DNA from: Rubrivivax sp.
GTDB taxonomy: Bacteria > Pseudomonadota > Gammaproteobacteria > Burkholderiales > Burkholderiaceae_C
Length of the DNA: 64,000 nt
Assembly: GCA_027490215.1 (NCBI GenBank)
Contig: JAIXYO010000046.1
Location: 62,001 to 126,000 of the forward strand
Direction: 5' to 3'
Shown: positions 48,481 to 58,100 of the stretch, piece after piece
How the letters are laid out: the number at the start of each line of letters is the position of its first letter
Position numbering within the stretch: position 1 is the stretch's first letter
The notes under the pieces: model-generated
Told to the model about the DNA's origin: nothing
Databases searched by the model: none
The model's input: only the letters and a program-made list of their open reading frames with translations
Program-made: the position numbers and the translations under genes

Positions 48481-49833
48481 TCAGCAATCAAGGCTCAGGC
48501 GGATCGAGGCATGGGCGTAGGGGGCGAGTGCCCGCTCGTCGACTTGCCTGCCGGTGTAGGCCACGCCGACGCGTGCTTTCGACAGCACGGCGACGCCCGC
48601 CGGGCCGGCACTGCCCACGAAGCCGTCGGTCAGCAGCACGGCGCGGCGCACCTTGTGGCGCGCCATGTGCTTCGTAACGCAGCTGATGTCGGTGCCTCCG
48701 GTACTGCGGCACACGCCGGCACGCAGCTGCGCGGGCGAGACCTCGGCCACCTCGGTCGAGAACAGGTGCACCTTGGGGTGCACGAGCGCCTCGCAGTCGA
48801 TCACCGCGCCGTAGAGCGCGCCCTTGATTTCTTCCATGCTGCCCGACACATCGACGTAGATGTGGACCCGCTCCTGAACCGGGCGGCGCTGTGTGGCCGG
48901 GCTCACCGATCGGTACAGCAGCGGGGTGATGCCCAGCGCCCGGGTGGTCATGGCGCGCCGGTCGGGGCCGGGGATCGGTGACTCGATCAGCGTCTCGCCC
49001 GTCGTGAGCCGGCGAGCGCCATGCTGCACCCCCGATGGACCGGCCACCTTGCCGATCAGTTCGCGCAGCAGCCGACGCGTGCTGGGTGGGCGGGTGATGC
49101 GTATGCGGCTGTCGCGCAGCAGCTCGGACAGCGAGATGCCCTTGATCGGCTGTGGCGGCGACGGCCAGTGGCGCACGATGTCCGTCACGCTTTGCGCGAG
49201 CACGCCACCGCTGGCCGTGGCGCTGCCGTGCGCCGAGCCTTCATGGTCGCCGAGCAGCGGCACTTGCCCGAGGTCGCCTCCACGGCGCTGCACGAAGCTG
49301 CGCAGCACGTTGCGGATGTCGTCGTAGCTCGCGCCCTCGGTGCTGTAGAGCGACTGGTACACCTGCCGCGCCGGGCCCATCCCCGATACCCCCAGGACCG
49401 GCGGCACCGGCACCAGGCAAGCGCGCGGGTCCCAGCCTTCGGGCGGGCGCAGCAGGCACGCCGGGAACGCGTCGGCCGGGTAGAAGTCCCGAAACAGCGC
49501 GGTGTAGGCCGGCTGCGGGAACATGCGGCACAGCAAGGCATTGATCACGCAGTCGAACACGAAGTTGTCGGCCTGTGTTGACCCCGACAGCCGCCGCGTG
49601 TGGCCGAGCAGAACGTGGTGCACCTCGTGCAGCACCAGCATCATCAGTTTCTCGGGCGTGGCGGCGTGCTCGGCGACGAATGCCGGGTTGATGAGCAGGC
49701 GCGGCTGCGCATGGCACTCGACCGCCGCGGTGGGAATGGTGTCGGTCTCGACCACGTCGACCAGCCGCAGCAACCCCGCCAGGGCGTAGCGCCCGGCGGG
49801 CAGGCAGTCGAAGAGTTGTTCCTTGAGGCTCAT
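48481..49833 (-). CDS. HExxH metallopeptidase-like plus vWA protein, second copy
   Basis: 450 residues. HEVHH in LVLHEVHHVLLGH and a C-terminal vWA domain with DVSGS, GGTDIS and LTDGF give the same two-part layout as the protein at 40663-41922, but the sequences are quite different. It belongs to the leftward operon with an AAA ATPase and a MetK-like protein. Confidence 0.9.
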   Translation of the reverse strand: MSLKEQLFDCLPAGRYALAGLLRLVDVVETDTIPTAAVECHAQPRLLINPAFVAEHAATPEKLMMLVLHEVHHVLLGHTRRLSGSTQADNFVFDCVINALLCRMFPQPAYTALFRDFYPADAFPACLLRPPEGWDPRACLVPVPPVLGVSGMGPARQVYQSLYSTEGASYDDIRNVLRSFVQRRGGDLGQVPLLGDHEGSAHGSATASGGVLAQSVTDIVRHWPSPPQPIKGISLSELLRDSRIRITRPPSTRRLLRELIGKVAGPSGVQHGARRLTTGETLIESPIPGPDRRAMTTRALGITPLLYRSVSPATQRRPVQERVHIYVDVSGSMEEIKGALYGAVIDCEALVHPKVHLFSTEVAEVSPAQLRAGVCRSTGGTDISCVTKHMARHKVRRAVLLTDGFVGSAGPAGVAVLSKARVGVAYTGRQVDERALAPYAHASIRLSLDC

Positions 49834-49854
49834 GGTGTTGTCTCCATTACGGGC

Positions 49855-50499
49855 TCAGCCCATGGGGTTGGGGCGGTGCGTGCGGGGCTGCGACTGCTGC
49901 GCGGCCTGCTTCAGAAGGTCGCTCGGGATGCCCTCGGGGAACCACAGCGTCTGGCTCCAGCACACGCCGCGCATGGGTGTGCTGGAAGGTTCGATCAGCT
50001 GAGGCGAATGCAATGGCGCCAGCCGCGCGGGGCGGTTGCGCAGCCACAGGCTGCCGATCGACTTGGAGACCGCCACGAAGGCGCTCAGCGCATGGTCGAT
50101 CGTGGGCCCCGGCTGGTTGGAACCGCCCAGGATGGAGCGCGGTGCACCGGCGATCAGGCAGGGTGGCCAGTCCAGCTTCGCGGTGTGTTCCTCGATGAGC
50201 TCGATCAGCCGCCGCTGCGCAGGCTCTTGCGCCAAACCGTGCCCCGGCTGAATCAGCTCGAGCAGCGGTGCGGCCGTGTTCCATTCGCGGTGGTAGCGAC
50301 CGTCGGACTGACCGATCGACAGCGTCAGCCGCAGCCAGGTGCCGCGGCTGCCCGCAAGCTTCAGCCGCTCGTCGGGATCCGTTGCAGTGCCCCGGCCCAG
50401 TCCGCGCCAGACGATGGACGCGCTGCCCGCATAGCCCGAGTTGTGCAGCAGGCCCGGGCCGCTGTCGTGGATGGCCGCACGGGGGGCTTGCCCGGTCAT
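49855..50499 (-). CDS. Unknown protein of the second MoxR/vWA operon
   Basis: 214 residues from the ATG at 50499, overlapping the AAA stop as ATGA. I do not recognise it. It has no membrane segment or Cys cluster; the aromatic stretch GVCWSQTLWFPEG lies near the C-terminus. By position it corresponds to the third partner of a MoxR/vWA system. Confidence 0.82.
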   Translation of the reverse strand: MTGQAPRAAIHDSGPGLLHNSGYAGSASIVWRGLGRGTATDPDERLKLAGSRGTWLRLTLSIGQSDGRYHREWNTAAPLLELIQPGHGLAQEPAQRRLIELIEEHTAKLDWPPCLIAGAPRSILGGSNQPGPTIDHALSAFVAVSKSIGSLWLRNRPARLAPLHSPQLIEPSSTPMRGVCWSQTLWFPEGIPSDLLKQAAQQSQPRTHRPNPMG

Positions 50500-51941
50500 G
50501 TCCGTACCCCTGCGGGGGCGGTGCCCAGGCGCGTCTGCGTTGCGATGTAGCGCTGCAGCACGGCATCGACATCGTCTTCGGCGCTGAGCCGGTTGGCCGC
50601 GAAGAGCGCTGTCAGCAGGTTGCACTGGCGTTCGGTGGAGACGCAGTCGGCCTCACCGCCCAGGCGCTGCTGCAGCCGCTTCCAGATGCGGTGGCGGGCA
50701 CTGTTGGGGCCCACGGATTCACAGATCTCCTGCACGCACGCGACATCCCGGTAGGTCTCGCCCACGGCGTCGGCAGCCACCACCGACAGCCTCTCGAGGG
50801 TGCCGCTTTCGAACAGCCATTCGGCCAGCGCGTGGCGTGCTCCGTCGCCCGTGGCGCTCAGGGCGTCGGTGACGATGGTGGTCAGCTCGCCATCGGGCAG
50901 GCCTGTGGCCGCGAGCGCGAGCTTCACCCGCACGATCGGATCGCGCTCGGCGAGGATGCGGCTCATCGGGTCTTCGGCGCGCGCGGCCGTCTGGCGCCAG
51001 GCCTCGCGGTGGCACGCGAGCAGCCGCGAGTCGTCGAACTTGCGACCCGATGCGACAAAGGGCATCGAGTTCAGCGTGGCGATCCAGGCCGAGTCGTCGA
51101 TGGTGGCCAGGACATCTCGCGACAGCCGTGCCGCATGGATGGCCGCCACGTTGTTCGCCAGCATGCCGGCGCGTCGCGCGCTGATCTGCGAGCCAGCCTC
51201 GCTCAGCAGCGCCGCGACGATGCGAACGTAGCGCGCGATGGCCGCAGCCCACTGAGCCTGCACCATGGGCAGCAGCTCGCGCGTGTGGGCGATCGCTGCA
51301 GACCACTGCGCTGCGGCCAGCGGATGCGCCCCGGCCTCGGGTGCGCGTATGACCGCCTCCTGATCGGCTTCGCTGAAGCTGCGCCAGTCGGGCATGTTCA
51401 CCTGCAGCGCAAAGCGGTCTGCCAGGGCGAGATCCAGGGGCTGGCTGCCGGCGTAGGCCACCTCGTCATCCTCGTCTGGCGCGGGTGGGTTCATCGCTGC
51501 CCAGCGGTGCTCCAGATCGCTGAGCAGCAGTCCCTGCACGCGGCGCTCGTGGATGATCGGGAAAAGCCGGTTCTGCACGTCGAGTCGGGCGCGCGAGATT
51601 TCGTCGATGAACACGGCCTGCGCGCCCCAGACCGAGGCCGGTGTCTGCACGAAGCGCAGTTGTCCGTGCTCGTCGGGGAGTGGGTAACCCACCAGATCGT
51701 CGAAGTTGACGAGTGCCGCGTTGTAGTGGCGCCAGCGCAGATCGAGTGCCTGCGCAAGCCGCTCGAGCAGCAGCGACTTTCCGCTTCCGTGGGGCCCGAT
51801 CAGCAGCAGCGGCGAGCGCGTGGCGATCGATGCCAGCACCACCGGCTCGAGCGAATCGAGTCCGATGAGCCCGAGGCGTGAGATGAGGCCGTGCGTGGCA
51901 GTACCGACTGCCGGCTTCGGGGGGGTGGATTTCTTGACCAA
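50496..51941 (-). CDS. MoxR/RavA-like AAA+ ATPase
   Basis: 481 residues. Walker A is GPHGSGKSLLLE, Walker B is VFIDEISRARLDVQNRLFPII, sensor 1 is AAMNPP, and the Arg-finger region is ALADRFALQVNMP. The C-terminal ~230 residues are a helical extension. It is the first large gene of the leftward operon and lies 178 bp downstream of the small gene below. Confidence 0.9.
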   Translation of the reverse strand: MVKKSTPPKPAVGTATHGLISRLGLIGLDSLEPVVLASIATRSPLLLIGPHGSGKSLLLERLAQALDLRWRHYNAALVNFDDLVGYPLPDEHGQLRFVQTPASVWGAQAVFIDEISRARLDVQNRLFPIIHERRVQGLLLSDLEHRWAAMNPPAPDEDDEVAYAGSQPLDLALADRFALQVNMPDWRSFSEADQEAVIRAPEAGAHPLAAAQWSAAIAHTRELLPMVQAQWAAAIARYVRIVAALLSEAGSQISARRAGMLANNVAAIHAARLSRDVLATIDDSAWIATLNSMPFVASGRKFDDSRLLACHREAWRQTAARAEDPMSRILAERDPIVRVKLALAATGLPDGELTTIVTDALSATGDGARHALAEWLFESGTLERLSVVAADAVGETYRDVACVQEICESVGPNSARHRIWKRLQQRLGGEADCVSTERQCNLLTALFAANRLSAEDDVDAVLQRYIATQTRLGTAPAGVRT

Positions 51942-52119
51942 TCAGATGCTCCTCGTTGTCCGTGGGTCCGCTGGCGCGGCGCAGCCTGGACACGACGAGG
52001 CTTCACCGACGCTTTAGCAGCACTTGATGAGTCGCCCTGCAAGTTGTCACTTAACTCGGCGACGCCTGTTGGTCTCGAAGTGCACGCGGGGTCAGGCTCC
52101 CCGCGCGGCGCAGGCTGAA

Positions 52120-52335
52120 CTAGCCGGTGCAGCGCATCGCTCGTGGCTGTGTCTGTGCGCCGTCAAGGCGATAGGTTCGGGGGTCTCGCCACTCGCTGGA
52201 GTGAGTGCGGCACACCGATCGGCGCGGCGCGGCTGGCCTCGCAGGCGCACGCGGCGCCTTGCTGCGCCAGGCCGAGATCAGTTCCAGTGACGCCTTGTCA
52301 AACGCGCCTGCGGGCAGAGTGCTGGTCGAAGACAT
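52120..52335 (-). CDS. Small hypothetical protein after the leader RNA
   Basis: 71 residues from the ATG at 52335, preceded by a very strong ribosome site (AGGAGG, six bases before the ATG). The sequence is Arg/Ala/Pro-rich and unrecognised (MSSTSTLPAGAFDKASLELI at the start). The strong site supports translation; conservation is unknown. Confidence 0.55.
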   Translation of the reverse strand: MSSTSTLPAGAFDKASLELISAWRSKAPRAPARPAAPRRSVCRTHSSEWRDPRTYRLDGAQTQPRAMRCTG

Positions 52336-52445
52336 GGTCTTCCTCCTGTTTAGCCGCGTTCGACGATGTGTCGGGGTCGGCAATCTGGATCAAATCCCCC
52401 CGGTCGTTCACCTTGCGGTGGGCTGACCAGCCCGCTTCAGAAAAC

Positions 52446-52471
52446 AAAAAACCCTCCGTTTGAGGGAGGGT
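52446..52471 (-). terminator. Intrinsic terminator in the leader of the second MoxR/vWA operon
   Basis: On the minus strand ACCCTCC-CTCAAAC-GGAGGGT is a 7-bp perfect stem followed by six T. It lies ~110 bp upstream of the small gene at 52335, so as placed it would stop transcription before the operon unless it is prevented from forming. Confidence 0.75.
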
Positions 52472-52590
52472 CGACGCTGGCCCGTTTGCTTGCTCCCGAA
52501 GGAGCCACATCCGCTTTCGCGTTACCACCTTGCCCGGGTAGGCAGGTTGGCATGGGCGTCGACCCATTTCTCAATGTGAGTGAAATGTAG
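52446..52590 (-). ncRNA. Structured leader RNA with attenuator-like layout
   Basis: Read leftward, GGGTCGACGC (52556-52565) pairs perfectly over 10 bp with GCGTCGACCC (52468-52477). The enclosed ~78 nt hold an imperfect stem (CCAACCTGCC with GGCAAGGTGG), CGC-GAAA-GCG with a GNRA loop and CTCC-TTCG-GGAG with a UUCG loop. The 3' strand of the closing stem shares four bases (ACCC) with the 5' arm of the terminator, the geometry of a transcriptional riboswitch or attenuator. I do not recognise a known class. An independent small RNA with its own terminator is the alternative. Confidence 0.6.
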
Positions 52591-53105
52591 CACCGCGACT
52601 GCTTTCGGCGCAATGCACGTTACCTCGAGGTGGATCAGGCGAGGTCCCCTCGTTGCTGAAGCAGCCCATCGAAGACGGCTTCGAGCCCTGGGTGAACGCC
52701 GCGCAGTCCAGCCACCACCTTCGCTGCCCAATCGAAGCAGGTCTGCTTGCGATCCACCGACCAGTCAGACGTCAGCCTTGCCCTGCTGACGCTTGCGGCG
52801 CAGGTACGCCGGCCCGGTTGTCTCCGACATGCTGTGAGAAAGCTCATCACGCGCGGCTAGGCGGGAACTCAGCTTTGCAGAGGAATACATCGCCTCCTTC
52901 ATCACCCGCTCATGGGAGCGGCTCCGGGCCAGCGTCACCATGGCGCCCAGGATGCCAGCGAGCCACTCATGGCTGGAGCCTGGACACCACGAATTCCGCG
53001 CAGCGCCGAGCCCCGGCGATGGGGCGACCCTCCATCGAGGTCTCCTTCATCGGTGTGCCGAAAGTGGCAGTCTGAACATCGACAAGCTCAGGAAGTGAGC
53101 CTGCG
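52591..53105. other. Gene-poor stretch with possible decayed gene
   Basis: About 515 bp. On the minus strand one frame (down to a stop at 52765, with HEWLAGILGAMVTLARSRS inside) and an overlapping frame (52635-52850) both read as plausible protein, and they meet at 52765. They might be a frameshifted remnant or two small overlapping genes. Neither was recognised. Confidence 0.3.
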
Positions 53106-53825
53106 TCACTTCAAGGCGCGGCAGTTCTGAAACTCGCAGCGAAACATCAGGACGTCGCCGTTGGTGCAGGCCACGCTGTAGGTCTCGTAGCCAGGGCCCT
53201 TGGCCAGCAGGATGCCGGCCGCATCGCTCGAGCACGAGGCCTCCTTGGCCAGCCGCTCGACCTGGCGCGAGGACTGACCGATCTCGGGAGCCTTGGGTGC
53301 GGCAGCTGCGGTGCCTGCATTGGCGACCACCGCTTCCGCAGGGACCGCAGCAGGCGGCTGCGCGGAGGAGATGAAGGCCGAGGAGTCTGCGCCTGTCGGC
53401 CCCGGATTCAGGCTGCGCAGCGAGACGGTGATGACCGTCGGGTAGTCGAAGCCCGCGCCCGTGTTCCGGTCGACCGCGTAGCCGACGACCCCGCCGGCCA
53501 GAATGTTCCCCCAGACACTGCCGTTGGCCTTGGACACAGCGACCTCATTGCCCGTCACGGCGCCTTCCTTGCGGCACTGGACGGACAGATCCGCTGTGCT
53601 CTTCTGAACGGTCACCGTGCCCGGAGTCGTGACGAACCACTTCCCTGCGTCGTTGGTCAGCGTGCAGCCGATGCCGGAAATCTCCCTGTTGTCCATGACG
53701 GTCTGAACCGACAAGGGCTGCAGCTTGGAACCGGTGATCGAGGCGCACCCCGTCATGCCAATCAAACCACCCGCGATCAGCCAAGCCTTCAATGAAAAAG
53801 TTTCCAGAATGGAATTGAGTCGCAT
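53106..53825 (-). CDS. Putative lipoprotein
   Basis: 239 residues. A hydrophobic N-terminus ending in a lipobox (WLIAGGLIGMTGCAS) suggests a lipoprotein with Cys ~27 as anchor. A beta-rich domain follows and includes the glycine-rich GNILAGGVVGYAVD. The C-terminal part has four cysteines (SCSSD, VAC, RCEFQNCRALK). Family not recognised. Confidence 0.78.
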   Translation of the reverse strand: MRLNSILETFSLKAWLIAGGLIGMTGCASITGSKLQPLSVQTVMDNREISGIGCTLTNDAGKWFVTTPGTVTVQKSTADLSVQCRKEGAVTGNEVAVSKANGSVWGNILAGGVVGYAVDRNTGAGFDYPTVITVSLRSLNPGPTGADSSAFISSAQPPAAVPAEAVVANAGTAAAAPKAPEIGQSSRQVERLAKEASCSSDAAGILLAKGPGYETYSVACTNGDVLMFRCEFQNCRALK

Positions 53826-53947
53826 GAGATTTCCCTGATTGGTGAACGAGCCCTGCCGAGACGTCGACGGCAGGAAGTGGTGTCATTCGATGGACCTGCA
53901 CCCGGTGGTGCGGCTTGCATCGATCAGGCTCAGTCTCGCGAGCGCGG

Positions 53948-53964
53948 GGCTCATGGCGTGACCC
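53948..53964. promoter_or_regulatory. Shared palindrome, copy 2 (upstream of WYL regulator)
   Basis: On the minus strand GGGTCA-CGCCA-TGAGCC, a one-mismatch version of the palindrome at 55074-55090 with an identical spacer. It lies 78 bp upstream of the WYL gene start, suiting autoregulation. Confidence 0.45.
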
Positions 53965-54041
53965 TGGGCGAACCCGTTTTCAGATTTCGTGTTTCACGCA
54001 AGCGTCGGTAACATCTCGCCGCGTTGCACACGGGAGCTCCC

Positions 54042-55013
54042 TTGCCTCAGACAGAGCGGCTGTACCGAATCAAGAACATGCTCGACTCCGGTCGGGTGCT
54101 GACCAAGTCATTGCTGCTCGAAGAGCTGGGTATTTCCCCGGCCACGCTCAAGAGGGATCTGGCGCTGATCCGTGATCGGATGAATGCGCCGGTGGTTTTT
54201 GACCGGGACCTGGGAGGGTGGAAGCTCGACAAGGCCGCTGCGCTGCCCGGCACGCAGTACGAGCTGCCCGGCCTGTGGCTCAGTGCCGACGAGATCCACG
54301 CGCTGCTGACCATGCAGCATCTGCTGGCCAACCTCGATGCGGGTGGCTTGCTGGGCCGGCACATCGAGCCGCTGATGCGCCGCCTGGGCAAGCTGCTGGG
54401 CGCAGGAACCCAGGCCACCGAAGAGGTGGCCCGACGCATCAAGGTACAGACTGTGGGCGCCCGCAGGGTGCACCTGCCGCACTTCCAGGCCGTGGGTTCG
54501 GCGCTGCTGCTGCGCCAGCGGCTGGTGATCGCGTATCACGGCCGCGGGCGAGACGAAGCCGGGGAGCGCGAGGTGTCGCCGCAGCGGCTGATCCACTACC
54601 GCCACAACTGGTACCTCGACGCCTGGTGCCATGTGCGCATGGGCCTGCGCAACTTCAGCGTGGATGCGATCGAGCGCGTGCAGGCCATCGACAAGCCAGC
54701 CATCGATGTGGCCGAGACAGAGCTCGACGCGATGCTGGGCTCAGGCTACGGCATCTTCTCGGGCAAGGAGGTGCAGTGGGCCACGCTGCGCTTCACGCCC
54801 GAGCGCGCCCGCTGGGTGGCCGACGAGACCTGGCATGCGAAGCAGGAGGGCCACTTCGACGAGCAGGGCCGCTATGTGCTGCGCCTGCCGTATGCGGACC
54901 CGAGGGAGCTGATCATGGACATCCTGAGGCACATACCTGAGGTTGAAGTGGTGGGGCCGACCGAACTGGCACAGGCTGTCAGCAGCAAGGTTGCAGCAGC
55001 AGCCGGGCGCTGA
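54042..55013 (+). CDS. WYL-domain transcriptional regulator
   Basis: 323 residues from a TTG at 54042 with GGGAGC upstream; a TTG at 54024 is an alternative. An N-terminal winged helix (TERLYRIKNMLDSGRV; LGISPATLKRDLALIRDRM) is followed by a WYL domain (YHGRGRDEAGEREVSPQRLI, HYRHNWYLDAWCH) and a C-terminal WCX-like part. WYL regulators often control defence operons and sense nucleic-acid ligands. It lies 125 bp upstream of the nuclease-helicase, and matching palindromes lie before both genes. Confidence 0.9.
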   Translation: MPQTERLYRIKNMLDSGRVLTKSLLLEELGISPATLKRDLALIRDRMNAPVVFDRDLGGWKLDKAAALPGTQYELPGLWLSADEIHALLTMQHLLANLDAGGLLGRHIEPLMRRLGKLLGAGTQATEEVARRIKVQTVGARRVHLPHFQAVGSALLLRQRLVIAYHGRGRDEAGEREVSPQRLIHYRHNWYLDAWCHVRMGLRNFSVDAIERVQAIDKPAIDVAETELDAMLGSGYGIFSGKEVQWATLRFTPERARWVADETWHAKQEGHFDEQGRYVLRLPYADPRELIMDILRHIPEVEVVGPTELAQAVSSKVAAAAGR

Positions 55014-55073
55014 TTGGTCGAGCTCACGGCGCCCCCGGCGCGCTCGACCGGGTTCCGGATCGCGATTCCTGAA

Positions 55074-55090
55074 GGCTCACGCCATGAGCC
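55074..55090. promoter_or_regulatory. Shared palindrome, copy 3 (upstream of nuclease-helicase)
   Basis: GGCTCA-CGCCA-TGAGCC, 49 bp before the nuclease-helicase ATG. It differs from copy 1 at a single base, and both are followed by TCT. Candidate operator for the WYL protein. Confidence 0.5.
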
Positions 55091-55138
55091 TCTGGCTGTG
55101 TAGATTCAGCGGCTGCTTGAAGGGGGAGCTGATCTGCG

Positions 55139-58100
55139 ATGCAACAGGTTCAAGGCGACACTTTGTTCTCGGCGACCGATCTGGTTGCCTATCTCGAATG
55201 CGAGCACCTGACCGCGCTCGACTTCCAGGCGCTGGGCGACGCAGACATGCGCGCCGGCAAATCGGCGCCCGATGAGTCGGCCGAGCTGATCGCGCGCAAG
55301 GGCAACGAGCACGAGCGGGCCTACCTGCTGCGGCTTCGGGCGCAGGGCCGCGTGGTGGTGGACATCGCGGCGGGCGGCGGCAGCATCGGCGACAAGACGG
55401 CGCGCACGCTCCAGGCCATGCATCAGGGCGCCGAAGTCATCTACCAGGCCACGCTGCGCGACGGGCCGCTGATCGGGCACGCCGACTTCTTGCGCCGGGT
55501 GGATGGCGAGGCCTCGGCGCTGGGCGCCTGGCGCTACGAGGTCGCCGACACCAAGCTCGCGCGATCGGCCAAGGGCAAGTTCCTGGTGCAGCTGGCCTTC
55601 TACAGCGCGCTGCTCGCCAAGGCGCAGGGCGCCGAGCCGAGGTTGATGCACGTTGTGCTCGGCGACCACACCGAGCGCGCCTTCCGCTGCGCCGATTACA
55701 TGCACTACTTCCGCTCGCTGCTCGCGCGCTTCATGTCCCGCGTGCAGGCCCTGGCCAATGGCGCCGAAGCCCGGACGTATCCGCTGCCGGCGGCGCATTG
55801 CGACCTGTGCCACTGGCGCGAGCGCTGCGAGGCGCAGCGCGTGGAAGACGATCACCTGTGCCAGGTGGCGGGCAGCTCTCGCGTGCAGTGGGCCAAGCTG
55901 CAGGCCGCTGGCGTGGGCACCATGGCGAGACTGGCGGCGCTTCCTTCAGGCACGACGGTGCCGCGCATGAGCGCCGACACGCTGGAGCGCCTGCGTTCCC
56001 AGGCCGAGCTGCAGGACCGAGCGCGGCGCACGGGCGAGCGCGCGGTGGTCGTGCTGCCGCTCGATCCCGAGGGGCGCCGGGGCTTCCACCGGCTGCCGGC
56101 GCCCGATGCCGGCGACATGTTCTTCGACATGGAAGGCGACCCGCTCGAGGACGGCGGGCTGGAGTACCTGTTCGGCGTGTGGTTCCTCGACGCCGGGTCG
56201 TGGGCCTTCCGCGAGTTCTGGGCGCATTCGCGGGCCGAGGAGCGCACGGCGTTCGAAGACTTCATCGACTTCGTCACCCGGCGGCGCGAGCAGTTTCCCG
56301 GCGCCCACGTGTACCACTACGCCAGCTACGAGCAGACGGCACTCAAGCGGCTGGCCTGCTGGCACGCCACCCGCGAGGTGGAGGTCGACACGCTGTTGCG
56401 GCAGGGTGCTCTGGTGGACTTGTACAAGGTGGTGCGCGAAGGCCTCCGCATTTCGCAGCCGAGCTACTCGATCAAGCATGTCGAGCACTTTTATCGGCCA
56501 GCACGGGCGGGCGACGTGAAGAGCGCAGGCGCGAGCATCGTGTTCTACGAGCGGTGGCGCGAGACACAGGACGCGCAGCTGCTGCAGGACATCGCCGACT
56601 ACAACCGCGACGACGTCGAGTCGACCCAGCAGCTGCGCGACTGGCTGCTGAAGCTGCGGCCGGCAGGCGTGCCGTGGCGCACCGGGAATGGCAAGGCAGC
56701 GCTTGGCGGCGAAGCTGAAGTCGAGCCCGGCGAGCCCGTGCCCCCCACGAAAGCACAGCTCGCCGAACAGCGGCTGGTGCCCTACCGCCTGCGCCTGGTG
56801 GACACCTTGCCGGCCAGCCGCGCCGAATGGACAGCCGAGGATCACGCCGCCGATCTGACCTACCAGCTGCTGGATTTCCACCGCCGCGCCGACAAGCCGA
56901 CATGGTGGGCGCAGTTCGACCGCGAGGACCATGAAGAGGGTGAGCTGATCGACGACCCCGAGTGCCTGGGTGGCCTGCGTCTCGACACGACCTGTCCGCC
57001 ATACCCGGACAAGAAGTCCATCGTCTACACCTACCTGGCGCCGGAGCAGGAGAGCAAGCTCAAGAGTGGCGACGAGTGCACCCGCATCGACACGCGTGAG
57101 AAGGTCGGCAAGATCGGGTTCGACGAAGTGTCGCGGCGGGTGACCATTCGCATCGGCCCGGGCAAGCCGCCTCCGCCAGCGCGCTTGAGCCTGGGGCCGG
57201 GCGGGCCGATCAAGACCGGCGCGCTCGTGGACGCGCTGTTCAGGTTCGCCGACAGCGTGCTCGCGGACGATGGTCGGCATCTGGCGCTCGAGCGCCTTCT
57301 GCGCCGCGAGCCACTGCGACTGAAGGGCTGGTCACCAGGCCAGCCGGTGGTCGCGCCGGGCGAGGACATCGTGCAGGCCAGCCTGGCTGCCGCGTTGGCG
57401 ATGGACGGCACCTGCCTGTACGTCCAGGGCCCGCCGGGTTCCGGCAAGACCTACACCGGCTCGCGAATGATTGCCGGCCTGCTGGCGGCGGGTCAGCGCG
57501 TGGGCATCATGTCGAACAGCCACAAGGCAATCAACCACCTGCTGGCGGGCGTGATGCGGGTGGCTGCCGAGCGCGGCTTGAAGGTGAGTGCCGTCAAGAA
57601 GGCTTCAAAAGACCGACCGGGTACCGAGTACGACGACGAGCACGGTGGTGTCGACAACGTCTACAGCAACGACGAGGTCTGGATGTCCGGGGCGCAGCTG
57701 GTGGCCGGAACGGCCTGGCTGGTGGCGGGCACGGCCTGGCTGTTTGCGGACCCGAATGCCGAACAGAAGCTGGATGTGCTGTTCGTCGACGAGGCTGGCC
57801 AGGTCGCGCTGGCGAACCTGATGGCTGCCGGCACAAGCGCGCGCAACATCGTGCTGCTGGGCGACCAGATGCAGCTCAGTCAGCCCGTGCAGGGGGTGCA
57901 TCCGGGCCGCTCGGGTGACTCGGTGCTGGACTGGCTGCTCGACGGCGCGGCCACGATCGCGCCGGATCGCGGCATCTTTCTGCCGACCAGCCACCGGATG
58001 CATCCTCAGGTGTGCCGATTCATCTCGGACGCGGTCTACGACGGCCGGCTGGAGCCGGAGAAAGGCAACGAGCGACGCACGCTGGTGCTCGGTGTCGGCG

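Noticed and set aside
52472-52565. tRNA or tRNA-like gene in the leader
   Set aside because: A D-arm-like GGTGGTAAC was noticed, but no T-loop, anticodon arm or CCA-type acceptor fits.
52298-52567. 89-codon open frame over the leader RNA
   Set aside because: It covers the stem-loops and terminator and has no ribosome site; RNA structure explains the region better.
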